A stretch of 64,000 bases of DNA from Siphonodentalium dalli (GCA_032622095.1 CP136064.1:50786073-50850072); one strand, 5' to 3'. Shown: positions 23,425-35,057, counted from the stretch's first letter. The notes: generated from the letters alone by a model not told the origin. A program made the numbers and translations.

Positions 23425-24524
23425 CGTCTCACTATAATACGCCGCATGTTGAACAGGAAGATAGGGTGTCAGCTTAAAGATCCACAGTTCAATGGGAGAC
23501 ACTATTACGATTATGGCCCATGTCAGTCTGGCCACTAGGTGGCTATTTCAGAGGACAGCTTCATTTCCGGTTATAATGTAAACAGCACCATTTCAGCGTT
23601 TGCTTTGACAGAAGGTACATTTCGTTTATATATACATTCTGTGTATTCTGTGGCTGGCCGGATATTAGGAAAATTCCAGGCCAATATTGTGCAATGGTCT
23701 GCAACAATCGTGGTGGTAATCCTTTTCCAAAAGGCGATGGCATGTGGAATAAATAACTTCGCGAAAAATTGATCAATTCAATTCAATGAACGAAGCAAAA
23801 AAAAAGTAGAAAAATGGGAACAATCGGAACCTTCTGTGATTTGTGCTTCACACTTTAAAGATGATTAATTTATATCCAGATACAACGAATGTATAAGAGT
23901 ATTATTACTAAATGTATTGTTCTTACGCCGCGGTGACATAAGACAAGTCACCTATATTCGCGGCATTATATTTGCCATGAGATTACTTTATCGTTCGTGT
24001 TTTTATACATTGAAAATCGTGTTTACTGTATGGGCGGATGGTAGTGTGTAAATAGAACAGACCGACGAAAACACTATTTTTTTTATAAAAGAAATACTTC
24101 TATGATTATGAGAATTATGCATGTCCTAGAACCTTCTATCAGTGACTACAAGTACATGCACTGATGTATTACTCTTTGTAAATACAGTGACTAACCACTA
24201 AACCACGGTCTACTCTTCTCGGAGGATCTATTTTCTATCTTTTCAGCACAAAGAGGCAGTAAGAATATATTGAAACAAACCGAGGAAATAAATTGCTTTT
24301 CGAAAAATTTATTTTCAGCATTATTAACTTCAAAAACAAACCATCCGCAGTTCATTTTTATACAGGACTGGAAAGCTATGAGAACATCGTAATGGTCTTC
24401 ATACTCTCGCACCATGCGTTAATTGATAAATATACACGAATTCAGCTTCAGTAACCAGCCTTTCAGTTGAGGATCAGGTTTTCTTACCTTGATTAAACTG
24501 AGACATAATAAGGTGTTGTTTGAG
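23425..24524. other. No gene recognised; one tRNA A-box-like motif
   Basis: Overlapping 71-77 codon frames on opposite strands at 23539-23776 have no domains. On the minus strand TGGTTTAGTGGT (24194-24205) fits a pol III A box, with a poor B-box match (GGTTCTAGGAC) about 72 bp further on. This may be a SINE relic, but the evidence is thin. Confidence 0.35.
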
Positions 24525-24669
24525 CCCATATGGCGCCTCGCATATATAAGAGAATGCATTGGCCTAACAATATTTACTCTCCCTGTGGGAGACTCGCATA
24601 TATAAGAGAAAGTACTGGCACTGGATCTTCAATGCTGCACCAGCGAATCTCCCGTCATGAAAGGGTTAA
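24525..24669 (-). mobile_element. Hairpin MITE variant, truncated
   Basis: GCCTCGCATATATAAGAGAA and a second GACTCGCATATATAAGAGAA are followed by CACCAGCG and CGTCATGAAAGGGTTAA. This is the variant subfamily whose terminus is TTAACCCTTTCATGACGG-like. The left half of the first hairpin is missing. Confidence 0.75.
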
Positions 24670-25304
24670 GGGGCTAAATGGCACGACCTAATTATATTCT
24701 GGTATATTAAACGTCCCACTTGTAGTTATATGGTGTAACATAGAACAGGCATCTTTAAAAATGTGTTCTTCACCTCTGATATGACATTTATAAAATGCAT
24801 ACATACATTTATTTATTGCCTCCATATGCGGAGAGTATATATACATTACATAGTAATATACATGTGTGAAGTTTTATGTACACAACATTCCAGAGTAGTC
24901 CACGTGTATTGTACATCTATGTCCATTTCGATAGACGACTAGGGTCCACATTCCTCGCTCATACATTACATGTAGCGCTTTCGCCTCTTATGAGAGTGCA
25001 ACTGATGAAGAGGAAAGTGGCTGTGTCTATGATTATGTTGGTTCTGTTTGACTCAACATCGTTTGTGATAACAATATTGTTTCCACCTAGTACGAACACT
25101 TGCATAGCGATGTCGTTCAGTTGATACAGGAATAAAAATGTATCAACGCCATATGCATCAATAATTCGTTCCCAGTATATGTTTCGGAGATTATATATTG
25201 ACAGGGAGTTACATTTTGTTGCCTAATCGCACTTTTCTTCTAAATTTGGATCTATTGTAATTATTTACCTGAATGTCAATAGAGGGAAACATAAATAATG
25301 TTTA
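24670..25304. other. No gene recognised
   Basis: GGTGTAACATAGAACAGGCATC and CATTTATAAAATGCATACAT text recurs near 29905-29990, following another variant hairpin MITE, so part of this is a further dispersed repeat. An 82-codon frame at 24876 has no recognisable features. Confidence 0.4.
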
Positions 25305-25830
25305 AAGATACGGGCGGTGTTGGCTGTGGGTATACTGTTAAAATATTCACCTCCGTCAAAAACCGCCATAAACAGAAATAATAGTAAAATGTAGACAGAC
25401 CTTGTTCTTATACCAATCAGAATATGGCATAAACAGCATGTTATTGTCAAATGTTTTTCCATTGTTATGTAAACAAAAGCAAAAAACGTTACGGAATCTG
25501 GCTTTTGTTTAGATCCTTGATATGGTAAACATAAAGAGCGTTATTTGTTACTATTTTCCTGATATGGAAATAATAAAGAGCGTTTATATCATTTGTGTGT
25601 GATTAACTAATAGAATTGCGATGTGTTATTTAAACAGAAGCAAAACTTCTGTAACAGGAGCATGCTCTTGTTTACGTACACCATCGTACGTCTTGGCGAC
25701 AATATACTATTTACGCGCTGATTATGTTTGGCATATGAACAAAACTATATATATTTTAATATTCCTTAATTCTGTTGATGGCGATTTGAACAAATATGAA
25801 TAGTTCTGCAACGAACGCCGGCCGTGCCTT
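25305..25830 (+). mobile_element. About 500-bp TA element, copy B
   Basis: The left end is AAGATACGGGCGGTGTTGGC, the right end GCCGGCCGTGCCTT, with TA on both sides (25303-25304, 25831-25832). Internal blocks are as in copy A, including both ATAAAGAGCGTT motifs. Length 526 bp. Confidence 0.9.
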
Positions 25831-25849
25831 TAAACTAAATGTTTCGAAA

Positions 25850-26078
25850 ACCCTCTGCCAATGCATTCTCTTATATATGCCAGTCTTCCACAAGGAGACT
25901 CGCATATATAAGTGAATAGATTGGCCTAACACTATTTACCTTTGACCTTGTAAGCCAGGGCATTCTCTTTTATATTTATTTATATGCGAGGCTCCCTATG
26001 GAAGACTCGCATATATAAGAGAATGCACTGGCACATGATCTTTAATGCTGCACCAGCGCAGCTCCCGTCGTGAAAAGG
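25850..26078 (+). mobile_element. Hairpin MITE variant, end-truncated
   Basis: It starts at CCCTCTGCCAATGCATTCTC, 20 bp after the end of TA element copy B. It has two imperfect hairpins with TATATAAG boxes, the spacer CCTAACACTATTTACC, and ends CTCCCGTCGTGAAAAGG. Neither TTAA is intact. Confidence 0.8.
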
Positions 26079-26629
26079 ATATACTCTGAAGACAATTCAC
26101 AGTCATCAGAAGTTATATCAATTTTCCAGATGTTTCAATTGAGATACACGCTCTTTATATTTTCAACAACAGTAGCAGACTAACAAGGAACGCGCTTTAT
26201 TGCACTTTACACGCCGAAGAAAATTCGGGATCCTAGTTTTTCCAAAAAGTCTTTCTGTGTATGGCACATCAATCCGTATGGAAGTATTGACGTATTTATT
26301 GGCCTAATTTGATCCATATCCAGATGCTTCTTAACTCCGTAATATAGCCGCATTCGTTGCACAAAAGACCTGACCTAATTGGATATGTGCTAGTGTAGCC
26401 TTGACCCCATATACGACCATATCATACGAGGTACACTGTCGATTATTGTTCAATCACGGCATGCCAGTTCTGCTCTGAATGACCGTTATTCAACTGTCTG
26501 GCAGTCACACAGAGTAAGACAATGGCGAGAATCTGACCACTGGCGGCTTCCTTGATTAGTTGTATTGTTATGTTGGAAAACGTGTCGATATATTAAAAAC
26601 CTACACCTGGTAATGTGGCAAATTGATTT
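26079..26629. other. No gene recognised
   Basis: No frame above 60 codons and no clear repeat apart from weak similarity at 26150-26205 to 17045-17110. Confidence 0.4.
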
Positions 26630-27028
26630 TTAACCCTTTACCCAACAAACCGGCCAAAACCGGCCAAATAAAGCTTCAACAGCCTAAAATATCTTCGGTC
26701 TGTCTCAATAGAACCATACAAATATGGATATCATTGGAACCGGCTCCTTGACCACATTGTGATAGTTACAGTTAGCCATGTGCCAATGCATTCTCTTATA
26801 TATGCGAGTCGACCATAGGTCGCCTCGCATATATAAGAGAATGCATTGGCCTAAAAAAATCTTTTTTTTAACACTTTTTACCATTTTTTCTTACATTCTT
26901 TAACAATTTTATAATTTTTAATGTGTTAAGCCAATGCATTCTCTTATATATGCGAGGCGACCTATGGTCGACTCGCATATATAAGAGAATGCATTGGCAC
27001 AGGGCCATTCTGTTGGGTAAAGGGTTAA
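26630..27028 (+). mobile_element. TTAA hairpin MITE, copy 4 (best preserved, 399 bp)
   Basis: TTAACCCTTTACCCAACA to TGTTGGGTAAAGGGTTAA with TTAA at 26630-26633 and 27025-27028. Order: terminus; double GGCCAAAACCGGCC block; GAACCGGCTCCTTGACCACA; hairpin 1; AT-rich spacer bounded by TTAACAC and GTGTTAA; hairpin 2 in mirror orientation; terminus. It serves as the reference copy here. Confidence 0.96.
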
Positions 27029-27793
27029 AACAACGGACGGACTCGTTTTAAGTATATATAGGTCACGGAAATAAAGAACTGCGATTAGCTATTCGTTGTT
27101 GGGAGTTTATGACTATAATAGTTGGTTTGAACATATTTATTACCAATAAGTATACTACAATACAAATTGACATTGAAATTGGAGGAGGACAACTGCGATC
27201 AACTTATGCATAACCCCCAGTATCCCAGTTGCCGTTGTTGTCAAGTTAATGTCAACACAATAGGTATAACATAATTATGTATAACATATTTTAAAATGTA
27301 TATATAGTTTGTAAATAATTTGTAGATAATTTTAGTCTCACCACCCGACCAGCGGTCAGATGCTCGTAGCCCGTTTTTATATAACCATGGGTATATGCCA
27401 GCTATAACCGTACACAAAAAAAACCCGCCGTTCTTTTGACCGTGTATTTATCCATGGTGTGTGTGCCTGTGGTTGGCCGTAACTTGGTGCCAGATGTTAT
27501 TGTTTTGAATTCATATTCGCATGTTGTTTGATTGGTAATGGGATTAGCGTCTTGTCTTGTCCAATTTTATGTTTGAACTTTGTCTGAAATAGACGCACTT
27601 TTTTGTACTATAATTTTCGCAACAGGAACGCCAGGAAATCGCATGTCGATTGGGTTTTAAGGGTTTTTAGAGACCGAGTATATATGATATAGAGAGGCCA
27701 ACAGAACGAAACTATATATATATCCAATTTGGGTCGATTTGTGATCCCCTGATTTCTGCTCTCTGTGGTCTTCTTCTATAAAATATATATATC
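27029..27793. other. No gene recognised
   Basis: AT-rich and stop-rich DNA. No repeats shared with the rest of the window were noticed. Confidence 0.4.
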
Positions 27794-27801
27794 TTTTCCA
27801 A

Positions 27802-27968
27802 CAGGGGTGGCACCAGGATATCCCCGACGCAAGGCCTATACGCTTTCCTGACAGGTGGAGCTATAGCTACCGGGCTGACCATTCAGATCTCCCCAACGGG
27901 GAGGTGGCTAAACCTTACCAGACTTGTGGGGGGTTGTAGCTCCCCTCCATCCCCGGGTGCCACCCCTG
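27802..27968. mobile_element. hAT-type MITE, 167 bp, with 8-bp duplication
   Basis: CAGGGGTGGCACC at the left is mirrored by GGTGCCACCCCTG at the right. TTTTCCAA flanks it exactly on both sides (27794-27801, 27969-27976). CAGGGGTG ends and an 8-bp duplication are typical of hAT elements. The interior is GC-richer than its surroundings, has a small CCCCAACGGGG hairpin and no frame. Confidence 0.93.
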
Positions 27969-28059
27969 TTTTCCAACAAAATCTATTGTCGACAATTTCT
28001 CGTCTTTTGTGAATACAAGACCACGCTCTTGGAATGAGGTGCCAAATAGGGTCGTGGCG

Positions 28060-28620
28060 ACAGGGGCGGTTATAACTGTAGTCAAACCTCCTGCAACACC
28101 TCCTGGAATTTCACACCAAAATTAGGTTGAAATTGTTCTCGTTTGATTTTCCAACAATTTGTTAGTGACGAATTGGTTGTTATTAGGCCAACATTTGCAT
28201 ATTTTCCTTTCATTTACAAAAATTTTACTGACATGGCCAGCAGTTAGCACTTTCCCAACATTAGGGTTGGTATCAGGTTGGAATTTTCCCCGAATTGGAA
28301 AACTTGAGGCCAGTCTAGATGCTAGGATTGTCAAATTTTCATGTTCAGATTTCAAAATATTCTTACACCGGACCGAATCATCGTTCGACCCGTATGTACT
28401 GTGCCCTACCCAGTGGCCAGTTGATAACTGCTAATTAATTTAAGGAAACAAAATCGGGGTGTGAATTGGCCTGGCGTTAGACTACTAGGTATTAGGATTT
28501 TGTAATTTTCACGTTCAGATCTAAACAAATTCTCATACTGGTCCGAACCATCCTTTCCATCCCCCAGTTGCATGGCTAGTGGCCATAATTTAAGACTTTT
28601 TATAGGCTACCGTCTAGTGG
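28060..28620 (+). repeat. Old imperfect direct repeat, two units
   Basis: CTAGATGCTAGGATTGTCAA, TTTTCATGTTCAGATTT and CCGGACCGAATCATC near 28316-28382 recur as CTAGGTATTAGGATTTTGTA, TTTTCACGTTCAGATCT and TGGTCCGAACCATCC near 28484-28556. Overlapping 77- and 91-codon frames on both strands are not convincing. Confidence 0.6.
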
Positions 28621-29308
28621 ACTGTGACGGAAATTTTGGGGACAATCAAAGCCCAGGGGGTGCAAATTGAATTACTCAAACGTGTGAGTTTGGTGTGGTT
28701 CAAGGGTTGGGGTACATATGGAAATTCTAAGATGGATATCCCCCCAAACGAAAACACTCTAGCCATGTCCCTGGTGCCAAATATCCAGTTCAGACTCAAT
28801 CAGGGTGTCCCTCGCGACTCAGTGTCTTTCGGGACATGTTTATTGTCTATCCGAGAATACACTGCAACGACGGTAAACTGCGGACCATACTCGAAATGAA
28901 AACACTCCCGTGGCGATCACAAAGTAACGTCGTGCAGCCAAGTGAGGCGATAATTGTGTTGTTGAAATGATATGGACGACTGATGGTCAAAAACGCAACA
29001 TCAAAATAACAGGGGAAGGCTTATCGATCCAAACGGTGGAGTGTGTTTTCCTTGTGTATTTCTCGCTGCTCTTCTGAATCCAATTACGCTAAGAGTTTAA
29101 CTTTCATAAATGAGATACCGCAATATGCATGTTTTTGCAATTTGTATTTTGAGGCGAACATCTTAACCGATCTTTGTCGGATTTTCCTACGTGTGTTGTA
29201 TCTCGTAAGTAATTTTGAACAGCTTTAAAGATATCTTCATTTTTGCAATTTTAAGGTCCCCAAATAATAAAGATCAACAGTCTGATTTGACACCAAGTTA
29301 GTCAAACA
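28621..29308. other. No gene recognised
   Basis: A 91-codon plus frame (28624-28899) overlaps a 61-codon minus frame. Neither has a recognisable motif or splice edge. Confidence 0.4.
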
Positions 29309-29345
29309 AACTAACTAACTAACTAACTAACTGACTGACTGACTA
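29309..29345 (+). repeat. (AACT)n/(GACT)n microsatellite
   Basis: About six AACT units pass into three GACT units. Confidence 0.95.
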
Positions 29346-29624
29346 ATAGTTTATTAGATAACAAATAAAACATAACAATTGATAACTCGCATACAATAAA
29401 ATCTGAAACGAGTGTGCTCCGGGTGATGGCATGGTCTCCTGAATCATATTCCTCACACCGCTCAAGTCAATAACCACTGAGTTGTCAAACCTTTTCTATA
29501 ATTTAAAAGAAACAAATACTTGCTATCACCATCATTGGTATGTCAAAGAATCACAAAATCATCCACCCCGTTTTACGTTGAAATCGTGTACAAACGACCA
29601 TAATCGAGAACGATCTTTTATTGT

Positions 29625-29858
29625 TTAACCCTTTCATTACTGGAGCTTCCTGAAATTTAGCGAAAGCCCTGTGCCAATACAATATCTTATATATGCGAGT
29701 CTCCCATAGGGCGCCTCGCATATATAAGTGAATGCATTGGCCTAACAATATTTACCTTGATCTTGTAAGCCAGTGCATTCTCTTATGTATATAAGAGAAT
29801 GAACTGGCACAGGGTATTTAATGCTGCACAAGCGCAGCTCCCGTGTGAAAAGAGTAAG
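29625..29858 (+). mobile_element. Hairpin MITE variant subfamily, 234 bp
   Basis: TTAACCCTTTCATTACTGGA starts it. It continues GCTTCCTGAAATTTAGCGAA and two decayed hairpins, and ends GTGAAAAGAGTAAGG, where the TTAA and terminus have mutated. Its left end matches, inverted, the right end of the copy at 51367-51575, which defines a subfamily distinct from the ACCGGCC-bearing one. Confidence 0.85.
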
Positions 29859-30060
29859 GAGCTAATGGCACGATCTAATTATGTTCTGGTCTATATAGAA
29901 AACTTCTCACTTGTAGTTATATAGAACAACGCATCTTCTAAAAATGCGCTCTTCGCTTCTGATGTGACATTTATAAAATGCATACATATAGGTTATACGG
30001 ACGTGGGTACGTATACAGACAACCATAATTGAGAATGATCTTTATTTTCTACTGCTTTGG

Positions 30061-30074
30061 TGGGGGGGGGGGGG
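30061..30074 (+). repeat. Poly-G run
   Basis: About 13 consecutive G bases. Similar runs occur near 38892, 55940, 57880 and 59854, with a poly-C run near 60397. Confidence 0.9.
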
Positions 30075-30105
30075 GTGCGAAAACATGGACCCTCTTCGTG
30101 CATGG

Positions 30106-30350
30106 TTAACCCTTCTATACTGAATGGATTCTCCCATTTAACTCGTCAAGTATACATTGGAATGGTATATTTTTTTCATTTGGAGGGATGTTTATAAAGA
30201 TGATAAAAGAAGACGACAGACAGATGAGATGAAAATGACAAAATAAGTGCAGAAGGATTTCAATTAATTGGTGGGAAATGTTCAGATAATAATCTATGGT
30301 CATTTGTTGAACTCATTATATGAACATTTCCCGAGGTCACTACTCGTCAA
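30106..30350 (+). mobile_element. Relic of the TTAA/CCCTTTCTATACT family
   Basis: TTAACCCTTCTATACTGAAT starts it, followed by TACATTGGAATGGTATAT, ATTTGGAGGGATG, AAATGTTCAGATAATAA and TACTCGTCAATGAAT. It runs inverted relative to 19546-19918. The right TTAA was not found. Confidence 0.7.
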
Positions 30351-31348
30351 TGAATATTAGAAATAGTTAACGTGATAACAATGCAAAAAGTGTTGTATAG
30401 AACTTCACGTTTTGAAGTTCGATATATGACCATAATAATCTCCTATTGATTGACTCATTGGTAAGATCTAATTATTTGTATGTATAGGAAATGTACCAGT
30501 GGTAATTTAAATATATATGGTGTCAAAGGCATGGTTGAAGTTTTATGTCACAAGCGACTGGTAATAACATCACAATATACATGATATGGCCCACATTATC
30601 TTTCAGTCAAAAATTATATACATACTTCATAATTATGCCATACAAATATTTCCAAAGTTATAGACATCATCGGCGAGATGCACGATTAAGCTTGTGTATT
30701 ATACACATGTGTATAATTGGGATTTAGACAAGGAAAACTCGTTCATTCTTTTGTAACAAGGCATTGCCGGTGTATCCACATTTCGCGTTTTAGTAGATCG
30801 GTCGTCCGTATCATTTGATAACACAATCATCGTCGTATATGCATGCACGTCGTGACCGTGTGATTAGAATGCAGTGGTGTTTTCGTTGACTGAATATGAG
30901 GTATATGTAACTATATGCCAGAAATCAAAATGCTGAAAACAAAAAATAATGCGCAATTTCGCAAAATACAAAATCATTCCATCCGTTGACAAACAATTTA
31001 TGACATGTGATGACCCACCAGCAACATGGAATCGACAGTTGTATAAACCGTTAATCTAAAATGCCAACCTTAACGCCAGAGGTTAGTTAGCAAATGGTGA
31101 TCCTTTCAAACAATCACGTCATTGCATGCAATGAGAGGCCGCTGATACTGACACAATGGCACAATACAACCGCAATATTTCGCGTGTACATTGTTTGAGT
31201 GTCTGTCGCGTATATACACGCGTGAGTTTAATACACATGCTTCGTACATCTCGCCGCATAACTCTATGAAAGCATCATCATATAATAATAGAGACCATTG
31301 TTAGTTTTACTGAAATGCATGATAAAACTCAAGAGGATACTCAAATCA
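30351..31348. other. No gene recognised
   Basis: No frame above 60 codons stands out. There is one perfect short palindrome, TATACACATGTGTATA (30698-30713). Otherwise unremarkable AT-rich sequence. Confidence 0.4.
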
Positions 31349-32127
31349 TTAATGTGTCAAACGATGTATGGCTGCAGTTAAAGGACCTAACACTAAGGTA
31401 CTCATAGTGGGTAAATGTGGAACAAATATAAAAGTCTGTAAAACCATCATCACTAAGGATAACATGGAGCAATAGATAAATGTTGTCTTATATTCATTAC
31501 GCGCGCTCCGCGTGTATACTAATGTAGAGATTCTTGTTTCACCTGGGCGCATGGGTGTTTTATTTATAGAATGGGATTTTTTGAGAGGATTAAAAGTCGA
31601 ACTGCGACCGGAGGCCGAGTCCGGTAAAAGGTGTAGTTGGGAATTTCAATTTCGTTTATTCATAATGTCAATAATATTGGTTTTCGGTTTGTGACAAGCT
31701 ATGCCAATTACAAATAAAAGAAATGAAAAAGATAATTTGTAAGTCTTATATTTTAACTTTTGTAGACATTTTTCGTTCTGCAGCCCACTGGGGGTTGTGG
31801 TCGGAGACGGCCGAGTCGACCGCCAGTTCGTTAATTAGGTGCTGGTTGTTATTGTTATTTTAACGGAATTCTGAGTTGGTCATTCGCAAAACCAATATAT
31901 TTATATTCTATAATTACAATCATGGGTATATAATATATGATCTTGAGGGTGTTACCATTTATGACATTGGTTTTCTTGTTATGGGTGGTTATCCGATAAC
32001 GAAATTTCGTGTGTTGAAAACATTATTATGTAAACAAAACTGTTTCAGCGATTTGTCAACAAACATAGCTAATGGTTATGTAGTAAGTTCACATGTATAG
32101 TCTGAATATGATTTTCAGAAAAATTCT
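31349..32127 (+). repeat. Dispersed repeat region, partner of 14.5-14.85 kb
   Basis: ATAACATGGAGCAATAGATA and CGCGCTCC near 31460-31510, then TTTGTCAACAAACAT and AGTCTGAATATGATTTTCAG near 32050-32119, follow the order seen at 14.59-14.75 kb with longer spacing. A 74-codon frame (31876-32100) is not supported. Confidence 0.55.
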
Positions 32128-32506
32128 TAAAGATACGGGCGGCGTTGGCGGTGAGTATGCTGTTAAATTATTCAGCTCCGTCAAAAGCAGCCATAAACAA
32201 AAAAAGCATAGTACAATATAGACAGACTTTGTACTTATACCAATAATAAATATGGCATAAACAGTATGCTATTGTCAAATGTTTCCTTTGTTATGTAAAC
32301 AAAAGCAAAAAACTTTACTTTTCCTGGCTTTTGTTTATATCCGGATATGGTAAACATAAAGAGCGTTTTTTGTTACTGTTTTCCTTATATGGAAATAATA
32401 AAGAGCGTTTATATCACTTGTGTGTGATTAACAATTGAGTATTTGTCACTAAAAACAAGCATTCTGATTGGCCGAGACCGGCTAACTTTCGTTTTCGATT
32501 CACCGA

Positions 32507-32740
32507 CATCGGCCGCTTCAGCGTGCATCAAATCTGAATGTAGCACGGTCAAATTTCATCGGCGCAGAACGAGTAGCGAAACGAGCACACCCGTGCGTTG
32601 TTGTCTATAGATACCGTTTATCGGCCGCTTCAGTGTTCATCAAACCTGAAAATGGCACGGTACAATTTCATCGGCGCAGAACGGAGTAGCGAAACGAGCC
32701 AACCCGCACCACAGGAAATGGTTACGGAGCAGTGTTCCGA
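32507..32740 (+). repeat. Two direct units of about 116 bp
   Basis: ATCGGCCGCTTCAGCGTGCA near 32508 and ATCGGCCGCTTCAGTGTTCA near 32622 each lead into TTTCATCGGCGCAGAACG and TAGCGAAACGAGC. The units are GC-richer than the host element. Confidence 0.85.
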
Positions 32741-32878
32741 GTAACGCAATGAACAAACCCAATGATTTGTGCACGGTGACAACGGCGAAATGAAAGTCTC
32801 GATTCGTGTCATGAAAATGACTAAATGATACTTTTTATACAGTATTTTTGCAAATTCCTTGCTAGATTGAATTACAAT

Positions 32879-33011
32879 GGAGATAAACGTACCCTGTTTC
32901 GTTGTACATTCTGGGATTCGAGCATGAAAACAGTTTGTGAACTCGCCGGCTACAAACTGGTTTCATGCTCGAATCCCAGAATGCACAACTCAACAGGGTA
33001 TGTTTATCTCC
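32879..33011. repeat. 133-bp palindrome
   Basis: GGAGATAAACGTACCCTGTT and TTCTGGGATTCGAGCATGAA are mirrored by TTCATGCTCGAATCCCAGAA and AACAGGGTATGTTTATCTCC around a loop of about 20 bp. The overlapping ORFs on both strands are by-products of the symmetry. Confidence 0.9.
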
Positions 33012-33233
33012 TAAATAGAATTGCGCTGTGTTATGTAAACAGAAGCAAAACTTCTGTAACACGAGAAGGTTCTTGTTTACGTACATCATCGTACGTATTG
33101 ACGACATAATACTATTTACGCGCTGATTATGATTGGCATATGAACAAAACTATATATATTTTAATATTCCTTCCGTTGATGGCAATTTGAACAAATATGA
33201 ATATTTCTACAACGAACGCCGCCCGTGCCTTTA

Positions 33234-33310
33234 ATAATTTGGCCTTTTCCAATGTTTACCGTCAAGTTTTGATTAGATTTTGGTATCTTATTGGACTAAT
33301 TGGAATTTTA
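33234..33310 (+). repeat. Right flank of copy C, matching 14773-14850
   Basis: CCTTTTCCAATGTTTACCGT and GGTATCTTATTGGA continue the repeat interrupted by element copy C. Confidence 0.75.
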
Positions 33311-35057
33311 TCGGTAATTCCACTGTAACACAGTCTGATTGTTGTCCGTTGTATATTGCGCGCGAGCTGATTGTATGTGGCTGTAATTTCCGCCGATGCA
33401 TGGAGGGTATACGTCTATAGTGCCTGTCGGGTTTGGTTTGGTCTTCCATGTCATAATTACTATAGTTCGTTGGTATAGTCACATTTCTGTGATTGGAAAT
33501 GTCCACAAAATGTCAATCAACATTTGTTATCAACAACAACATGAAATATACCCAAAATGAGCCCCGGGCTTTTCCCCGGGAAGTTACAATTTAACACGAA
33601 ATTCACACACAAGGAACTGTTCATAAATTGACGCTGTGTTTCATGGTATGGTAATATGAGTCATTTTCTTGAATTCGTCCAATGATCCGTGACTATATGA
33701 GATCTGGCAAACAATTCCAGTGAGAAATCACGTGGTTTGTTAAAGATATTTATCATACTTGAAATTATTCCCTTGCAATCTGATTCTAAGTGCTAGCTTT
33801 CGTCCTTGTGCAGTTATCGAATATAAAGTAGTCACCGGGATCTAAATTGCATATGCCTTCAGAATTCACACACAGAACGCAAATAATCGGTTCTCCAACA
33901 AGGTTCGCGTTGTCAAAGGCCAAATTGAAAATCTAATCAAAAACCTAAATTGATTTTGTAAAGGGAGCGACATGAGAATCAAATTTATAGCATCATCATC
34001 TGCTAGTTGATTAGGTGATACAGCTTAATGAGTAACAAAAGGCGCCCATGAAAGTGCACTATCATTCAATGGGCCACCGTGAAATGCAACAAAACAGTAG
34101 TGGGGATTAACACTAATGTATCCTTTGTCTGTCACAAGACTGAATGGTATATTGTGGGTAGCGGTATATTACCAAGTAACAATGGTGGGATTAAAGAAGT
34201 CTAGACACGGTATTTGAAGGTATGGACGTAATTATATAGAATGTTAGATGTTAATTAAAACAAAAATATTCATTAATTGTGAGACAAGAAAATTAAGATT
34301 CAATTTTACTAAAACAAATCAGAATTGGCCAAAATATTTATCGGCCCAGCTTGAACACTGTTCTCCGACGGACATTATTTGGTGTTCAAACTGTTTCAAT
34401 AGCGAATCCAATAGTTGACCCGATGGTAGAAACGGCAATACAAACCAAAACAAACGGATATACACGTGGTACTCAATGGCTAGACATTTGGTGTACCGGT
34501 AGTAAGAGGTAGGTATTTCTCACCTTCTATATATACTATGTGGTTGCTTAAGAAATCTGCCTCCAGCATATATACATGCAGTTTATATGTAATATCATCA
34601 GCCAGCATATGCCGGTAACCTGTGCATTTTACACATGCACGGTTATATTCGAGATATACACAATCAACACACGCTCCATATTCTGTATTGACAATCCAAG
34701 CGCTGTGTATTCTGGTGTCGCGTTGTTAGAGAGCAGTCACCCATATCAGTTTCACAACACTCGTCTTGATCGAAGTTTTTTTAATTGATTCGTGTGGTCT
34801 CTAAAAACCCTTACACATACACGGCGTGCTATTTCCTCACGATCCTATTGTACTAATTCTAGTATAAAAGTGCGTCTATTTCAGACATACATGCAGTTCA
34901 ATCACAAAACATGACCCGAACAGCAACATTGACCCGAACAGAAATACAAACTACTACAGAACTCGATTACCATTCCAAGTAGTAACGCCGTGCAGCAGGT
35001 GGGATATAATTTTAGAATACACTCCTGTATACAAATATCTCGCCGCAAATCATTACA
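33311..35057. other. No gene recognised
   Basis: Frames of 60-72 codons only. There is a small hairpin, CCCCGGGCTTTTCCCCGGG, near 33563. A 70-codon frame at 34576 has no features. No known repeat family of this window was seen in the stretch. Confidence 0.4.

Larger units (their letters stand above)
32433..33013. mobile_element. Insertion inside TA element copy C
   Basis: The boundaries come from comparison with copy A, where GTGATTAACC is followed at once by AATAGAATTGCG. The insert has two direct units of about 116 bp, then a 133-bp palindrome at its right end. No terminal inverted repeats and no clean duplication could be fixed. It may be one element or a composite. Confidence 0.75.
32130..33231 (+). 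mobile_element. About 500-bp TA element, copy C, with nested insertion
   Basis: The left end is AAGATACGGGCGGCGTTGGC and the right end AACGCCGCCCGTGCCTT, with TA on both sides (32128-32129, 33232-33233). It matches copies A and B except for about 580 extra bp at 32433-33013. The flanks join up to match an uninterrupted sequence at 14.65-14.85 kb. Confidence 0.92.
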
